DNA from: Deinococcus aquiradiocola
GTDB taxonomy: Bacteria > Deinococcota > Deinococci > Deinococcales > Deinococcaceae
Reading direction: 5' to 3'
DNA: 64,000 nt
Assembly: GCF_014646915.1 (NCBI RefSeq)
Contig: NZ_BMOE01000005.1
Coordinates: forward strand, 1-64,000
The notes beneath the pieces were generated by a model that made no database searches, was not told where the DNA came from, and saw only the letters and a program-made list of their open reading frames with translations. Both the position numbers and the translations under genes were made by a program. Below are positions 1 to 17,320 of the stretch, piece by piece (positions within the stretch are counted from its first letter, which is position 1; each line of letters opens with the position of its first letter).

Positions 1-315
1 CAGGTGCTGGCGAAGCCCGGGAGCATCAAGCCGCACACGAAGTTCGAGGCGAGCGTGTACATCCTGTCGAAGGAAGAGGGTGGGCGTCACAGCGCGTTCT
101 TCGGCGGGTACCGTCCTCAGTTCTACTTCCGGACGACGGACGTGACGGGCGTGGTGGAACTTCCGGAGGGCGTGGAGATGGTGATGCCCGGGGACAACAT
201 CACGTTCACGGTGGAACTGATCAAGCCCGTGGCGATGGAGGAGGGCCTGCGCTTCGCGATCCGCGAGGGCGGCCGGACCGTCGGCGCCGGCGTCGTCGCC
301 AAGGTCACGGTCTAA
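1..315 (+). CDS. tuf: Elongation factor Tu, C-terminal part (5' end outside window)
   Basis: The reading frame is open at the left edge, so only the last 104 residues are visible. EF-Tu carries aminoacyl-tRNA to the ribosome as a GTP complex. The visible part is its beta-barrel domain 3, recognisable by [11 protein letters not shown], the [23 protein letters not shown] stretch and the C-terminal [13 protein letters not shown] block that contacts tRNA and EF-Ts. The gene ends at a TAA and is followed within 20 nt by a strong hairpin terminator. The downstream order rpmG-secE-nusG is common after tuf. Identification is secure; the GTPase domain cannot be checked. Confidence 0.97.
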   Translation, partial: QVLAKPGSIKPHTKFEASVYILSKEEGGRHSAFFGGYRPQFYFRTTDVTGVVELPEGVEMVMPGDNITFTVELIKPVAMEEGLRFAIREGGRTVGAGVVAKVTV

Positions 316-330
316 ACGACAGCTGTTCAG

Positions 331-362
331 GAAGGGGGAGCGGCCACGGCCGCTCCCCCTTC
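331..362 (+). terminator. Hairpin terminator of tuf
   Basis: Perfect 15-bp inverted repeat (331-345 with 348-362) with a 2-nt loop, 15 nt after the tuf stop, followed by a pyrimidine-rich tail. It lies between the convergent tuf and dGTPase genes and could stop transcription from both sides. Confidence 0.85.
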
Positions 363-383
363 TTCGTTCTGCCCGAACCGTCG

Positions 384-1712
384 TCACAGGGGCGCGAAGG
401 GTGAGGACTGGCGGGCACTGAAGAGCCGCTCGTGGTACTGGCTGGCCTGACTGTCGGTCATGCCGCTCACGAAGTCGCACACGAGCCGGGCGCGTTCCGC
501 CTCGCTTGCCGCGAGGTGCAGCTGCCTGCGCGTGTCGTCGGGCAGGATCGCGGCGCGGATGTCGTCGAGGTCGTGGCTGGCGGCGTCCATCAGCACGCCG
601 AACAGGTCCGTGACGATCCGGACGGCCTGCCGGGCGTACACGCCGGTCCGCTGATCGCGCAGGATCAGTTCCTGCGTGATGCCTTTCAGCACGGCGCACT
701 CCAGTTGCAGGGCGGACGGGGCGAGGAGCGTGAACGCGAAGGCGCTGCCGGGATCGTGGTGTGGGGCGGGCTTGATGCGGGTGGCGGTCACGAAGTGCCG
801 CACGTAACCGCCCATCACTTCGCGCACGCGGGCCGTGCCGGGCGTGAGGCTGTACCCGTCGTCGAGGCGGCGCGTCAGGTCGCCGAGGACGGCCTGCACG
901 GTCGCCTCGTCGAGGCTGCTTGCGCCGGGCAGGTGGGCGGCGCTGCGGCGCACGCGCTGCGTGACGCGCCACACGACTTCCGGCGTCACGAGCGAGCGGT
1001 GGTTCAGCAGCCGTGCCGACAGGCCGTCCTCCAGGTCGTGCAGGCTGTACGCGATGTCGTCTGCCCAGTCCATCACCTGGCAGATGATGCTGCGCGGGGG
1101 CGGGGTGTCGTTGACGGGTGTCCGGTCGGGCGTGCCCGGCTGGCCGTACAGCCAGCCCGCGTCGTCGTGGGCGTCGTCGGCGTACAGGGCGGGGTGGCCG
1201 TCCTTGCCGCCGGGGTACTTCAGGATGCCCTGCAGGGTGGCGCGCGTGACGTTCACGCCGGGGTGGCGGGTGGTGAGCGGTTCGAGGCGCGTCAGGATCC
1301 GGTACGTCTGCGCGTTGCCTTCGAAGCCCACGCCGAGCTCGGCGGCGTAGGGGGCCATGCAGGTGTTCAGGGCCTCCTCGCCGTTGTGCCCGAAGGGCGG
1401 GTGGCCGAGGTCGTGCGCGAGCGCGGCCGCCTCGGCGAGACTGCCGGGCAGGCCGTGGTTGCTGGCGATGGCGCGCGCGATCTGCGCGACCTCCATGGCG
1501 TGCGTGACGCGCGTGCGCAGGTACCCGCTCCACCCGGCCGCGAAGATCTGACTCTTGCCCTGCAGCCTGCGGAACGCGCCGCTGTGGATGATGCGCGCCC
1601 GGTCGCGTTCGTAAGGGTCGCGCAGGTCCCCTTCCGCGCCGCTGCTCTCGCTGGGGTACCGCCGGGCCGTGTGCAGGGGAGAGAACCAGTCGAAGGGAAC
1701 GGCGCCTGTCAT
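384..1712 (-). CDS. dgt: Deoxyguanosinetriphosphate triphosphohydrolase-like HD-domain protein
   Basis: 442-residue HD-superfamily phosphohydrolase of the dGTPase family, which hydrolyses dNTPs to nucleoside and triphosphate and so affects dNTP pools. Visible motifs are the N-terminal [18 protein letters not shown] block, the first metal histidine in [10 protein letters not shown], the HD pair in [14 protein letters not shown] and the later [17 protein letters not shown]. The frame stays open further upstream, but the ATG at 1712 is chosen because a TACCCT hexamer lies 7 nt before it, giving a leaderless start; the upstream extension has no family similarity. It is divergent from the flavin-protein gene with only 46 bp between the two starts. 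Substrate preference cannot be told from sequence. Confidence 0.9.
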   Translation of the reverse strand: MTGAVPFDWFSPLHTARRYPSESSGAEGDLRDPYERDRARIIHSGAFRRLQGKSQIFAAGWSGYLRTRVTHAMEVAQIARAIASNHGLPGSLAEAAALAHDLGHPPFGHNGEEALNTCMAPYAAELGVGFEGNAQTYRILTRLEPLTTRHPGVNVTRATLQGILKYPGGKDGHPALYADDAHDDAGWLYGQPGTPDRTPVNDTPPPRSIICQVMDWADDIAYSLHDLEDGLSARLLNHRSLVTPEVVWRVTQRVRRSAAHLPGASSLDEATVQAVLGDLTRRLDDGYSLTPGTARVREVMGGYVRHFVTATRIKPAPHHDPGSAFAFTLLAPSALQLECAVLKGITQELILRDQRTGVYARQAVRIVTDLFGVLMDAASHDLDDIRAAILPDDTRRQLHLAASEAERARLVCDFVSGMTDSQASQYHERLFSARQSSPFAPL

Positions 1713-1719
1713 GGCAGCC

Positions 1720-1725
1720 AGGGTA
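1720..1725 (-). promoter_or_regulatory. -10 hexamer TACCCT, leaderless dgt
   Basis: TACCCT on the minus strand, 7 nt before the dgt ATG. No ribosome binding site fits between it and the start. Confidence 0.6.
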
Positions 1726-1746
1726 GCAGCGGCGCGGAGGGACCGG

Positions 1747-1752
1747 TACGCT
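1747..1752 (+). promoter_or_regulatory. -10 hexamer TACGCT, leaderless flavin-protein gene
   Basis: TACGCT 6 nt before the ATG at 1759. Back-to-back with the dgt promoter, so the two -10 elements share a 46-bp divergent region. Confidence 0.55.
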
Positions 1753-1758
1753 GGCGTC

Positions 1759-2304
1759 ATGGCGAAAAGGATGCGGAACCTCAGCCCGAACCTCCAGGCG
1801 TTCATCGCCGCGCAGCCGATCTTCTTCGTGGGGACGGCCGCAGCGGACGGTCACGTCAACGTGTCGCCCAAGGGCATGGACAGCCTGCGGGTGCTGGGGC
1901 CGGACCGGGTGGCGTGGCTCAACGTGACCGGCAGCGGCAACGAGACGGCCGCGCACCTGCTGCGCTCGCCGCGCATGACCCTGATGTTCTGCGCCTTCGA
2001 GGGACCGCCGCTGATCCTGCGGCTGTACGGCGAGGCCCGCACGGTACAGCCGGGAGCCCCCGACTGGAGTGACCTGCTCTCCCTCTTCTCGCCGCTGCCT
2101 GGGGCCAGGCAGGTGTACGTGCTGGAGGTGGAACTCGTGCAGACCTCCTGCGGCATGGCGGTGCCGCTCATGGAGCACGTGGCCGACCGCAGCGACCTGA
2201 ACGACTGGGCCACGGCGAAAACACCGGCGGAACTGAGCGCCTACCGGCAGGGGAAGAACCGCGTCAGCCTGGACGGCTGGCCGACGGCCCTCCCCGAACC
2301 CTGA
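1759..2304 (+). CDS. Pyridoxamine 5'-phosphate oxidase-fold flavin-binding protein
   Basis: 181 residues. The N-terminal half resembles the split-barrel flavin-binding domain of PNPOx-like proteins: [27 protein letters not shown], followed by [18 protein letters not shown] and [22 protein letters not shown]. Members bind FMN, F420 or heme and act as oxidoreductases of varied substrate. The ATG at 1759 is preferred over an upstream in-frame start at 1669 because the latter would overlap the divergent dgt gene and because of the TACGCT hexamer 6 nt upstream. No partner gene shows a pathway, so the substrate is unknown. Confidence 0.75.
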   Translation: MAKRMRNLSPNLQAFIAAQPIFFVGTAAADGHVNVSPKGMDSLRVLGPDRVAWLNVTGSGNETAAHLLRSPRMTLMFCAFEGPPLILRLYGEARTVQPGAPDWSDLLSLFSPLPGARQVYVLEVELVQTSCGMAVPLMEHVADRSDLNDWATAKTPAELSAYRQGKNRVSLDGWPTALPEP

Positions 2305-2370
2305 GCCGGTGGGCAGCCGGGGCGGCGCCGCGAGCGGCAGAAGGCCAGGGTCCTCCCGGCGCGCCGAAAG

Positions 2371-2399
2371 TTGACCGCAGTCACCACGACTGGCATACT
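2371..2399 (+). promoter_or_regulatory. Promoter of rpmG-secE-nusG
   Basis: TTGACC (2371-2376), 17 bp, CATACT (2394-2399), with TGG directly before the -10. It leaves a 5' UTR of about 135 nt before rpmG. The -10 is the same as that of the rpoB promoter. Confidence 0.75.
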
Positions 2400-2539
2400 G
2401 TACAAGTTGCCCGCCGGAAGGTGGGCTTTTCACCAGCCTTCACGGCGCGGCCGGGCCTACCCGGCGTGACCGCTGCGGGACTGGGAGTCCGGGGGGCCTG
2501 CTGTGCGTTGCAGCGGGCGTCTGGACGAAAGGAGAACTT

Positions 2540-2707
2540 ATGGCGAAGGACGGCCCACGTATCATCGTGAAGATGGAAAGCACCGCTGGAACGGGCTTCT
2601 ACTACACCACCACCAAGAACCGCCGCAACACCCAGGCCAAGCTGGAGCTGCGCAAGTACGACCCGGTGGCCAAGAAGCACGTCGCCTTCAAGGAAAAGAA
2701 GATCTGA
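2540..2707 (+). CDS. rpmG: 50S ribosomal protein L33
   Basis: 55-residue ribosomal protein, below the size usually reported for ORFs but clear: [15 protein letters not shown], then [22 protein letters not shown] and a basic end. L33 sits near the E site of the large subunit. This copy has no CxxC zinc pairs, so it is the zinc-free form. The start is set by AAAGGAGAACTT directly before the ATG. It heads an rpmG-secE-nusG transcription unit behind a TTGACC/CATACT promoter. The gap to secE is 63 nt. Confidence 0.95.
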   Translation: MAKDGPRIIVKMESTAGTGFYYTTTKNRRNTQAKLELRKYDPVAKKHVAFKEKKI

Positions 2708-2770
2708 TCCTGCCGCTGGCGTGACCTTCGCGCTGGCCTGAGCGGACAGAACTTCACCAGAGAGGCAACC

Positions 2771-2953
2771 ATGAACGGCTTAGTTCAGTACTTCAAAGAC
2801 GCCCGCGCCGAGCTGGGACGCGTCACCTGGCCCACCCGGGAGCAGATTCTCGAAGGCACCCAGGCGGTGCTGGTCTTCGTGATCGCGCTGTCCGTGGTGG
2901 TCTACCTCTACGACCTCATCTTCGACCAGTTCGTCAAGGTGGTGCTGCCGTGA
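2771..2953 (+). CDS. secE: Preprotein translocase subunit SecE
   Basis: 60 residues, the short single-membrane-span form of SecE, which clamps SecY in the SecYEG translocon. The conserved amphipathic helix [18 protein letters not shown] precedes one hydrophobic segment (about residues 32-50). An AGAGAGGCAACC ribosome binding site precedes the ATG. The stop overlaps the nusG start by 4 nt (GTGA), so the two genes are translationally coupled, as in most bacteria. Confidence 0.97.
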   Translation: MNGLVQYFKDARAELGRVTWPTREQILEGTQAVLVFVIALSVVVYLYDLIFDQFVKVVLP

Positions 2954-3525
2954 GCATCGAATGGTACGCGGTGCACACCTACGTCGGCCAGGAGAAGATG
3001 GTCGAGAAGAACCTCAAGGAGCGCGCCTCCAAGATGGGCATGTGGTACACCAAGATCTATCAGGTGCTGCAGCCCAGCGAGACCGCCACCGAGCTTCAGG
3101 ACGGCGGCAAGAAGGTCACGGTGGAGCGCCTGCTGTTCCCTGGGTACGTCTTCGTGCAGATGGACATCGAGGACGACGACGCGCCCGGCGAGCTGGGCGA
3201 GTCCTGGGAAGCCGTTCGCGGCACGCCCGGCGTGACCGGCTTCGTGGGCACCAGCACCCGCCCCGTCCCGCTCTCGCAGGACGAGGTGGACCGCCTGCTG
3301 CGCTCGGTGGGCGTCATGCAGGCCGCCGAGGTCGCTCCGGTCGCGCGCGTCAGCGTGAACTTCAAGGAAGGCGACCTCGTGCGCGTCACGGCCGGTCCCT
3401 TCGCGGACTTCAGCGGCGTGGTCAGCGAGGTCAACATCCCGCAGTCGAAGGTCAAGGTGCTCGTCAGCATCTTCGGCCGTGAGACGCCCGTCGAACTGGA
3501 CTTCTCGCAGGTTCAGAAAGGCTGA
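2950..3525 (+). CDS. nusG: Transcription elongation/antitermination factor NusG
   Basis: 191 residues. The N-terminal NGN domain begins [19 protein letters not shown] and contains the [11 protein letters not shown] strand that binds the RNA polymerase clamp. The C-terminal KOW domain ([19 protein letters not shown]) links to Rho or ribosomal protein S10. The GTG start overlaps the secE stop. About 190 nt follow before rplK, holding a separate promoter. Confidence 0.97.
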   Translation: MSIEWYAVHTYVGQEKMVEKNLKERASKMGMWYTKIYQVLQPSETATELQDGGKKVTVERLLFPGYVFVQMDIEDDDAPGELGESWEAVRGTPGVTGFVGTSTRPVPLSQDEVDRLLRSVGVMQAAEVAPVARVSVNFKEGDLVRVTAGPFADFSGVVSEVNIPQSKVKVLVSIFGRETPVELDFSQVQKG

Positions 3526-3590
3526 CGCCGCTCCGGGCCTCACGGTCCGGCACGTCCGCCTGAGCGGGCCGCGGGGCCGTTCGCGCCCCC

Positions 3591-3619
3591 TAGCCAAACG
3601 GCCCCACGGCCCCTACAAT
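3591..3619 (+). promoter_or_regulatory. Probable rplK-rplA promoter
   Basis: TACAAT (3614-3619) with TAGCCA (3591-3596, 4 of 6 to TTGACA) 17 bp upstream, in the 189-nt nusG-rplK gap. Confidence 0.6.
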
Positions 3620-3714
3620 AGAAAAGTTGCCGCGTTCGCGGCGCTTAGCGACAGCACCCCGCCCACGCACGCTGTGCCCCGCACGCTGCGGGCAGGGGGA
3701 GCTAAGGAGGATCA

Positions 3715-4145
<431 letters not shown>

Positions 4146-4146
<1 letters not shown>

Positions 4147-4841
4147 TGGCTAAGCACGGCAAGCGCTACACCGCCCTGGTCGGCAAGGTCGACCGCAACA
4201 AGATGTACACCATCGATGAGGCCGCGGCCCTCGTGAAGGACATCGCCACCGCCAAGTTCGACGAGACCGTCGAAGTGCACTTCCGCCTCGGCATCGACCC
4301 CCGCAAGAGCGACCAGAACGTTCGCGGGACCGTCGCGCTGCCTCACGGCACCGGCCGCACCGTGCGCGTCGCCGTGATCGCCAAGGGCGAGAAGCTGCAG
4401 GAAGCCGAAGGGGCCGGCGCTGACGTGTACGGCGCCGAGGAACTCATCGACCGCATCGCGGGCGGCTTCATGGACTTCGACACCGTCGTCGCCACGCCCG
4501 ACATGATGGCGCAGGTCGGCCAGAAGCTCGCGCGTCTCCTCGGGCCGCGCGGCCTGCTCCCCAACCCCAAGAGCGGCACCGTCGGTCTGGACGTCGCGGG
4601 CATCGTGAAGGGCCTCAAGGCCGGACGCATCGAGTTCCGCAACGACAAGACCGGTGTGGTCCACGCGCCCATCGGCAAGGCCTCCTTCGACCCGGCGAAC
4701 CTCTCCGCGAACTACCAGGCGCTCATCACGGCCCTCGAAGCCGCGAAGCCCGGCAGTGCCAAGGGCGTCTACCTCAGGAGCGCCTTCCTGACGAGCACCA
4801 TGGGGCCGAGCATTCCCCTGACGCTCGCCACCACGGCCTGA
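4146..4841 (+). CDS. rplA: 50S ribosomal protein L1
   Basis: 231 residues, normal length. L1 forms the mobile stalk that helps release tRNA from the E site and in many bacteria represses its own operon. Typical blocks: [46 protein letters not shown] and [19 protein letters not shown]. It is translationally coupled to rplK. Confidence 0.98.
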
Positions 4842-4932
4842 TCCACCGTCCGGGCCTCCGGGTCCGGACCTGCCCCACGGCACCCCGGTGCGCTTGTGCA
4901 CCTTTTCAATCGGCGAGTAGTTCGGCAACGAA

Positions 4933-4979
4933 GACAGCGGGAACCTCACGGTTTAAACCACCCATCCCGCCGAGCTGTC
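4933..4979 (+). ncRNA. Structured rplJ leader, candidate L10-leader autoregulatory element
   Basis: The 206-nt gap before rplJ holds a large imperfect stem: GACAG-CGGGA (4933-4942) can pair with TCCCG (4965-4969) and, past a 5-nt bulge, CTGTC (4975-4979). The perfect palindrome GGTTTAAACC (4950-4959) lies in the loop. In many bacteria L10 complexed with L7/L12 binds an RNA in this place to repress rplJL. The assignment rests on position and pairing only. Confidence 0.5.
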
Positions 4980-5047
4980 CAGCCTGAGCGCACTGAGTAC
5001 CCACTCTGCACTGACTGTTTGGACAATCCATCAAGGAGGTTCACCTC

Positions 5048-5545
5048 ATGGCGAACCCGCGTAACAAAACCACCCTGGCTGCGCTCGACAAGGGCCTGGA
5101 GAATATCGAGACGTTCTTCGTCGTCGATTACCAGGGCCTGACGGCCGGTCAGCTCAGCGCGCTGCGCAAGCAGATCCGCGAGAAGGGCGGCCAGCTCATC
5201 GTGGCCAAGAACACCCTGATCCGGCGCGCGCTGGGCGAGGGCCGCGACTTCAGCGACGCCCTCAAGGGACCGAGCGCCCTCGTGGTGGCCCAGGGCGACC
5301 TGGCCGCCGTGGCGAAGGTCCTCTCGGACGCCGCCAAGGCCAACGACAAGGGCATCCCGGCCATGAAGGCCGGCTACGTCGAAGGCAAGCGCGTCGACCT
5401 GAGCGTCGTCGAGCGCATCAGCAGCCTCGGGACCCGCGACCAGCTGTACGCCGAACTCGTCGGCGTGCTCGGCGCGCACCAGAGCAACTTCGTGGGCATC
5501 CTGGAAGCCTACAAGGCCAAGCTCGAAGAGACCGCCGCGGCCTGA
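5048..5545 (+). CDS. rplJ: 50S ribosomal protein L10
   Basis: 165 residues. The N-terminal rRNA-binding part shows [25 protein letters not shown] and [13 protein letters not shown]. The C-terminal helix ([24 protein letters not shown]) carries the L7/L12 dimers. AAGGAGGTTCACCTC precedes the ATG. A 206-nt structured leader lies upstream, where L10 autoregulation is usual. Confidence 0.97.
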   Translation: MANPRNKTTLAALDKGLENIETFFVVDYQGLTAGQLSALRKQIREKGGQLIVAKNTLIRRALGEGRDFSDALKGPSALVVAQGDLAAVAKVLSDAAKANDKGIPAMKAGYVEGKRVDLSVVERISSLGTRDQLYAELVGVLGAHQSNFVGILEAYKAKLEETAAA

Positions 5546-5641
5546 ACGGCGAGCGCTCACCACGCGTGAGCGGTCCCTTCACCTGAATTTCCCGAACCTC
5601 AATTCCGGACCCGCACGGGTTCACTGACAAGGAGTCCCACC

Positions 5642-6007
<366 letters not shown>

Positions 6008-6057
6008 TCCTGACGGCGTGACCCGTTCACGCCTCAGAAGTTCAGTACCGGGAGTGC

Positions 6058-6098
6058 AACCCCCCGACGCCCACGAGGTGTCGGGGGGTTCCTGTTGC
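6058..6098 (+). terminator. rplL terminator, same module as the leuC attenuator
   Basis: Inverted repeat of 11 bp (6058-6068 with 6080-6090) followed by TTCCTGTT. Positions 6060-6098 match 37 of 39 bases of the hairpin before leuC on the opposite strand (50191-50229). Confidence 0.8.
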
Positions 6099-6147
6099 CG
6101 CGCCTGGAAGCTGCGCCTGCGTGTGCCCGGTCGCTCTTCACGTGGCC

Positions 6148-6176
6148 TTGACAGAACGCGGGCTGACCATCATACT
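6148..6176 (+). promoter_or_regulatory. rpoBC promoter
   Basis: TTGACA (6148-6153), exactly 17 bp, CATACT (6171-6176). It would start transcription near 6183 and give a leader of about 270 nt before rpoB. The rest of the 6099-6452 gap shows no ORF with coding character, only a weak hairpin (CTGGC/GCCAG near 6200). Confidence 0.8.
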
Positions 6177-6452
6177 TGGGAATGGTCAGCCAAGATGGGC
6201 TGGCGTGGAACAGCCAGCGTTGAGACGAGTTTTTCTTTGATCTGGAGTGTAACACATTCTGCTTGACCGCCCCACAACCTGACGTGCAGTTCATGGAAGC
6301 AGAGGCCACCGCCCTGGTTCCACCTTCGTCTTGTTCGCGACTGGCCATGATGGGCCCGGAAGCCAATCTGGACGCTGGAATACCCCGGGGAAGCCGCCGC
6401 CAGGCCGCCCGACCCCCACAGCAAGTAGAGCAGCAGAACAAGAGAGGTGTGC

Positions 6453-9905
<3,453 letters not shown>

Positions 9906-9988
9906 CCCCGGCACGCGGGCGACGCCTCCCGGCGCCGCCCCACCCCGGTCTGAACTGATTTTTCGCCTCCCACCAAGGAGTAACCGCT

Positions 9989-14575
<4,587 letters not shown>

Positions 14576-14596
14576 GCTGAAGCGAACCCAAGCGAG

Positions 14597-14623
14597 CCCC
14601 CACCCGGAAACGGGTGGGGGTTT
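14597..14623 (+). terminator. rpoBC terminator
   Basis: Perfect 10-bp stem CCCCCACCCG / CGGGTGGGGG (14597-14606, 14611-14620) with a GAAA tetraloop, followed by TTTCGT, 21 nt after the rpoC stop. Confidence 0.88.
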
Positions 14624-14661
14624 CGTCATGCCGCTCCCTGCGGCGCTCCCGGCAAATGCTC

Positions 14662-14667
14662 TACCCT
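14662..14667 (+). promoter_or_regulatory. -10 hexamer TACCCT, leaderless CAAX protease gene
   Basis: TACCCT 6 nt before the ATG at 14674; no -35 consensus. Confidence 0.6.
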
Positions 14668-14673
14668 GTCCGC

Positions 14674-15642
14674 ATGACCGACTGGCGTCCTCCGCTTCCC
14701 TCCGAGTCGCCACCCCCCGCCCCGGCCCCGACGGAAGGACGGCCGCGCGCGCTCGACGGGAACCGGGCGGCCCTGCTGCTGCTGGTCACGCAGAACGTGG
14801 TGACCGGCCTGCTGGTGGCCGCTGCGAAACTGCCGCTGGGCCTGTCGCTGGGCCTGTCGTTCGTGGCCACGGCGCTGCTGGCCCTGATCTTCATGCGCCC
14901 GGCCCTGACGCGGCTGGTGCAGGACTCGCGCTGGAAGACCCCGCCCGCCATCTGGACGGCGCTGGGCGCGCTGACGCTGGGCGTGATCGCGTCGCGCGGC
15001 ATGCTGGTGTTCGTGCAGAGCGTCTACCCGCAGGGCCTGAGCGACATCAACCAGTTCGGCACGACCGGCTGGGACCGCTTCGCGCTGCTGCTGGCGGGCG
15101 GCCTGCTGATCCCCCTCGCGGAGGAGGTGGCCTTCCGGGGCCTGCTGATGCGCGGCTACGAGCGGGCACGCGGTCCACTGTTCGCGGCCCTGACCAGCAG
15201 CCTGCTGTTCGGGCTGGCCCACGGCGTTCCAGCGCAGATCGCGGCGATCCTGCCGATCGCGTGGGTGCTGGCGCGCGCCGTGCAGCACAGCGGCAGCTTC
15301 TGGACCGGCGTGATCATGCATGCCTGCAACAACTTCTTCTCGCTGCTGCTGGCCCTGCTGCTGAGCGGCACCAGCCTGATGGACCGGGCGCAGGAACAGC
15401 TCAGGAACCTCAAGGCCATCCCGGTCCAGCTGGGACTCGCGGGCCTGCTGGTGGCCGGCGTGTGCATGTTCGTGGCGACCGCGTGGCTGCAGCCGCGCAA
15501 CGACACGCCCGCCCCGGTGGGTGGGGCGGTGGTCAGCGGCAGTCTGGTGGTGCTGCTGGTCCTGATCGTGGTGGTGATCGCAGGTCCGTTCCTGCCGCTC
15601 GCCGGGTGGGTGGCGGGCGTCCGCGCCGCCCTGGGCGGCTGA
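14674..15642 (+). CDS. CPBP-family intramembrane metalloprotease (CAAX protease/Abi)
   Basis: 322-residue multi-pass membrane protein. The CPBP motifs are visible: PLAEEVAFRGLLMRGYERA (motif 1, EExxxR, about residue 150), FGLAHG (motif 2, FxxxH) and HACNNFFSLLLAL (motif 4, HxxxN). Members cleave prenylated proteins or peptides, or act in bacteriocin immunity; which applies here is unknown. The start is the ATG 6 nt after TACCCT, giving a leaderless mRNA; the longer upstream frame runs into the rpoC terminator. The Yip1-like membrane gene follows 47 nt later with its own -10. Confidence 0.82.
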   Translation: MTDWRPPLPSESPPPAPAPTEGRPRALDGNRAALLLLVTQNVVTGLLVAAAKLPLGLSLGLSFVATALLALIFMRPALTRLVQDSRWKTPPAIWTALGALTLGVIASRGMLVFVQSVYPQGLSDINQFGTTGWDRFALLLAGGLLIPLAEEVAFRGLLMRGYERARGPLFAALTSSLLFGLAHGVPAQIAAILPIAWVLARAVQHSGSFWTGVIMHACNNFFSLLLALLLSGTSLMDRAQEQLRNLKAIPVQLGLAGLLVAGVCMFVATAWLQPRNDTPAPVGGAVVSGSLVVLLVLIVVVIAGPFLPLAGWVAGVRAALGG

Positions 15643-15676
15643 GCGGGCGAGAGGTGCCTGGGCTGGCCGGACACGC

Positions 15677-15682
15677 TACCCT
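15677..15682 (+). promoter_or_regulatory. -10 hexamer TACCCT, leaderless Yip1-like gene
   Basis: TACCCT 7 nt before the ATG at 15690. Confidence 0.55.
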
Positions 15683-15689
15683 GAACGTC

Positions 15690-16376
15690 ATGACCCTGCT
15701 CGAACTGATCCGACGTCCTCACGCGTTCTACGAGGCGCTCAAGACCCTGCCGCCCGTCCCCTGGCGGTACGCGTGGCTGCCCGCCCTGGCCGGGCTGGCG
15801 AGCGGCGTGAGCGGCGCGCTGCTGTCCCGCGCGGTGCTGGACTCGCAGGCCGTCACGCGCAGCGCGCTCCCGGTGGCGTTCCTGTGGGGCGTCACGATCT
15901 TCAGCAGCGTCTTCCTGTCGATGCTGACGTGGCTGGTGCTGTGGGGCATGGGGCACCTCGGCGCCGGGAAGGACGCCCGCAGCGGCGAGGTGTACGGCAC
16001 GTCGTTCCTCGCGCCGCTGCTGTGGTCGGTGGTGCTGGCCGTCCTCGCGCTGCTGGTGCCGCCGCAGGTGAACGTCGCTGCGCCCAACCTGACGGGCCTG
16101 ACGGGGCAGGCGTTCCTGACGGCCGTGCAGAAGTACACGGGCGCCGTGATGGCGCAGTACTCGCAGTCGCCGGTCGTGAAGTTCAGCAGCGTCATGGGGT
16201 ACGCCATCTACCTCGTGCAGTTCTGGCTGGCGTTCATCGGCCTGCAGGTCATGACGGGCGACCGGCGCCTCGCGTGGCGCGGCGTGCTGTACCCCGGCGT
16301 GCTGTTCCTGGCGCTGGGCGTGGCGGCGATCCTGGTGAGCAGCGTGGCCGCCACCCTGCTCGGCGGGCTCGCCTGA
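15690..16376 (+). CDS. Yip1-domain membrane protein
   Basis: 228 residues with about five hydrophobic segments. The N-terminus (MTLLELIRRPHAFYEAL) is the short cytosolic helix found before Yip1-type membrane bundles, and YAWLPALAGLASGVSGALL begins the first span. Bacterial Yip1 proteins have no settled function. A longer ORF continues upstream in the same frame through the CAAX gene, but TACCCT 7 nt before this ATG and the good N-terminal match decide the start. It converges on pyrF across a shared terminator. Confidence 0.7.
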   Translation: MTLLELIRRPHAFYEALKTLPPVPWRYAWLPALAGLASGVSGALLSRAVLDSQAVTRSALPVAFLWGVTIFSSVFLSMLTWLVLWGMGHLGAGKDARSGEVYGTSFLAPLLWSVVLAVLALLVPPQVNVAAPNLTGLTGQAFLTAVQKYTGAVMAQYSQSPVVKFSSVMGYAIYLVQFWLAFIGLQVMTGDRRLAWRGVLYPGVLFLALGVAAILVSSVAATLLGGLA

Positions 16377-16394
16377 CGGCCTGAGCGCACGGCA

Positions 16395-16427
16395 GAGGGG
16401 GACCGGCGCACTTGCCCGGTCCCCCTC
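16395..16427. terminator. Bidirectional hairpin between Yip1-like gene and pyrF
   Basis: Perfect 12-bp inverted repeat (16395-16406 with 16416-16427), 9-nt loop, between two convergent genes. No clear T run on either side. Confidence 0.65.
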
Positions 16428-16461
16428 CTGCGTTGACGGTGCAGTCCGGACGGACGCCGTT

Positions 16462-17286
16462 TCACTCCACCCGTGCGCGCTCCAGGGCCGCGTTCAGGCC
16501 GTCCCGGAAGCCCTGGGCGGCCTGTACGGCGGCGCTCAGGTCCAGCCCGTCGGCGTACTGAATGCCCCGGCTGGCGCTGACCACGGCGCCCGTCCCGTCC
16601 GGCAGGAACGCTCCGGCGAGGTCGTCCGGGCGGGCGCCCTGCGCGCCCAGGCCCGGCAGCAGCAGGGGCGCGTGCGGCATCCGGCGGCGCCAGTCGGCCA
16701 GTTCCTGCGGGTGGGTCGCCCCGACCACCGCGCCCACGCTGCTCAGGCCCTTGCCTTCCTCTCGTCCCAGCCGGGTCAGTTCGTCTGCGACGCGTTCGCT
16801 GACGCCGCCGCCCTGCAGGTCGGCCTGTCCGGGGTTGCTGGTCTTGACGAGCACGAAGAGCGCCCCGCCGTTCTCGTGGGCCACGTCCACGAAGGGCTGC
16901 AGCGTCTCGAAGCCCAGGAAGGGGTTGACGGTCAGGGCGCTGCCCGCGTGCCGTCCCGCCAGCCACGCCTGCGCGTACGCGGCGGCGGTGCTGCCGATGT
17001 CGCCGCGCTTGGCGTCGAGGATCACGGGCAGGCCCAGGGCGCGGGCCGCCGCGCAGACCTCTTCCAGCAGCTCCATGCCCTGCAGGCCGAGCGCCTCGTA
17101 GAAGGCCAGCTGCGGCTTGACGCAGGCCACCAGTTCCGCGCAGCGGTGCAGCACCTCCAGGGTGTGCGTCCGCAGCTCGGTGTGGCTGCCGTAGGCGTCC
17201 TGGCGTGGGTCCAGGCCCAGGCACAGGCGGGTGTTCAGGGCCAGCGTGCGGGCCGTGAGGCGTTCGGTGAAGGTGGGCACAGTCAT
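16462..17286 (-). CDS. pyrF: Orotidine 5'-phosphate decarboxylase (type 2)
   Basis: 274 residues, the length of the longer type 2 PyrF. It makes UMP from OMP, the last step of pyrimidine synthesis. The catalytic [10 protein letters not shown] (Asp-Lys-Asp array) is at about residue 91. LCLGLDPR near the N-terminus, [10 protein letters not shown] and the phosphate-binding end [12 protein letters not shown] agree. The ATG lies 6 nt after TACACT, so the gene is leaderless and transcribed alone; no other pyr gene is nearby. Confidence 0.95.
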   Translation of the reverse strand: MTVPTFTERLTARTLALNTRLCLGLDPRQDAYGSHTELRTHTLEVLHRCAELVACVKPQLAFYEALGLQGMELLEEVCAAARALGLPVILDAKRGDIGSTAAAYAQAWLAGRHAGSALTVNPFLGFETLQPFVDVAHENGGALFVLVKTSNPGQADLQGGGVSERVADELTRLGREEGKGLSSVGAVVGATHPQELADWRRRMPHAPLLLPGLGAQGARPDDLAGAFLPDGTGAVVSASRGIQYADGLDLSAAVQAAQGFRDGLNAALERARVE

Positions 17287-17292
17287 CCCCTC

Positions 17293-17298
17293 AGTGTA
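17293..17298 (-). promoter_or_regulatory. -10 hexamer TACACT, leaderless pyrF
   Basis: TACACT on the minus strand 6 nt before the pyrF ATG. Confidence 0.6.
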
Positions 17299-17320
17299 CG
17301 GTCGCGGCCGGGCCGGGCCT

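Noticed and set aside
432..2072. Plus-strand frame covering dgt and the start of the PPOX-fold gene
   Set aside because: Overlaps two supported genes and has no start signal or domain.
2305..2539. Possible tRNA gene between the PPOX-fold gene and rpmG, as in some bacteria near secE
   Set aside because: No cloverleaf, TTCGA-type T loop or CCA end could be found.
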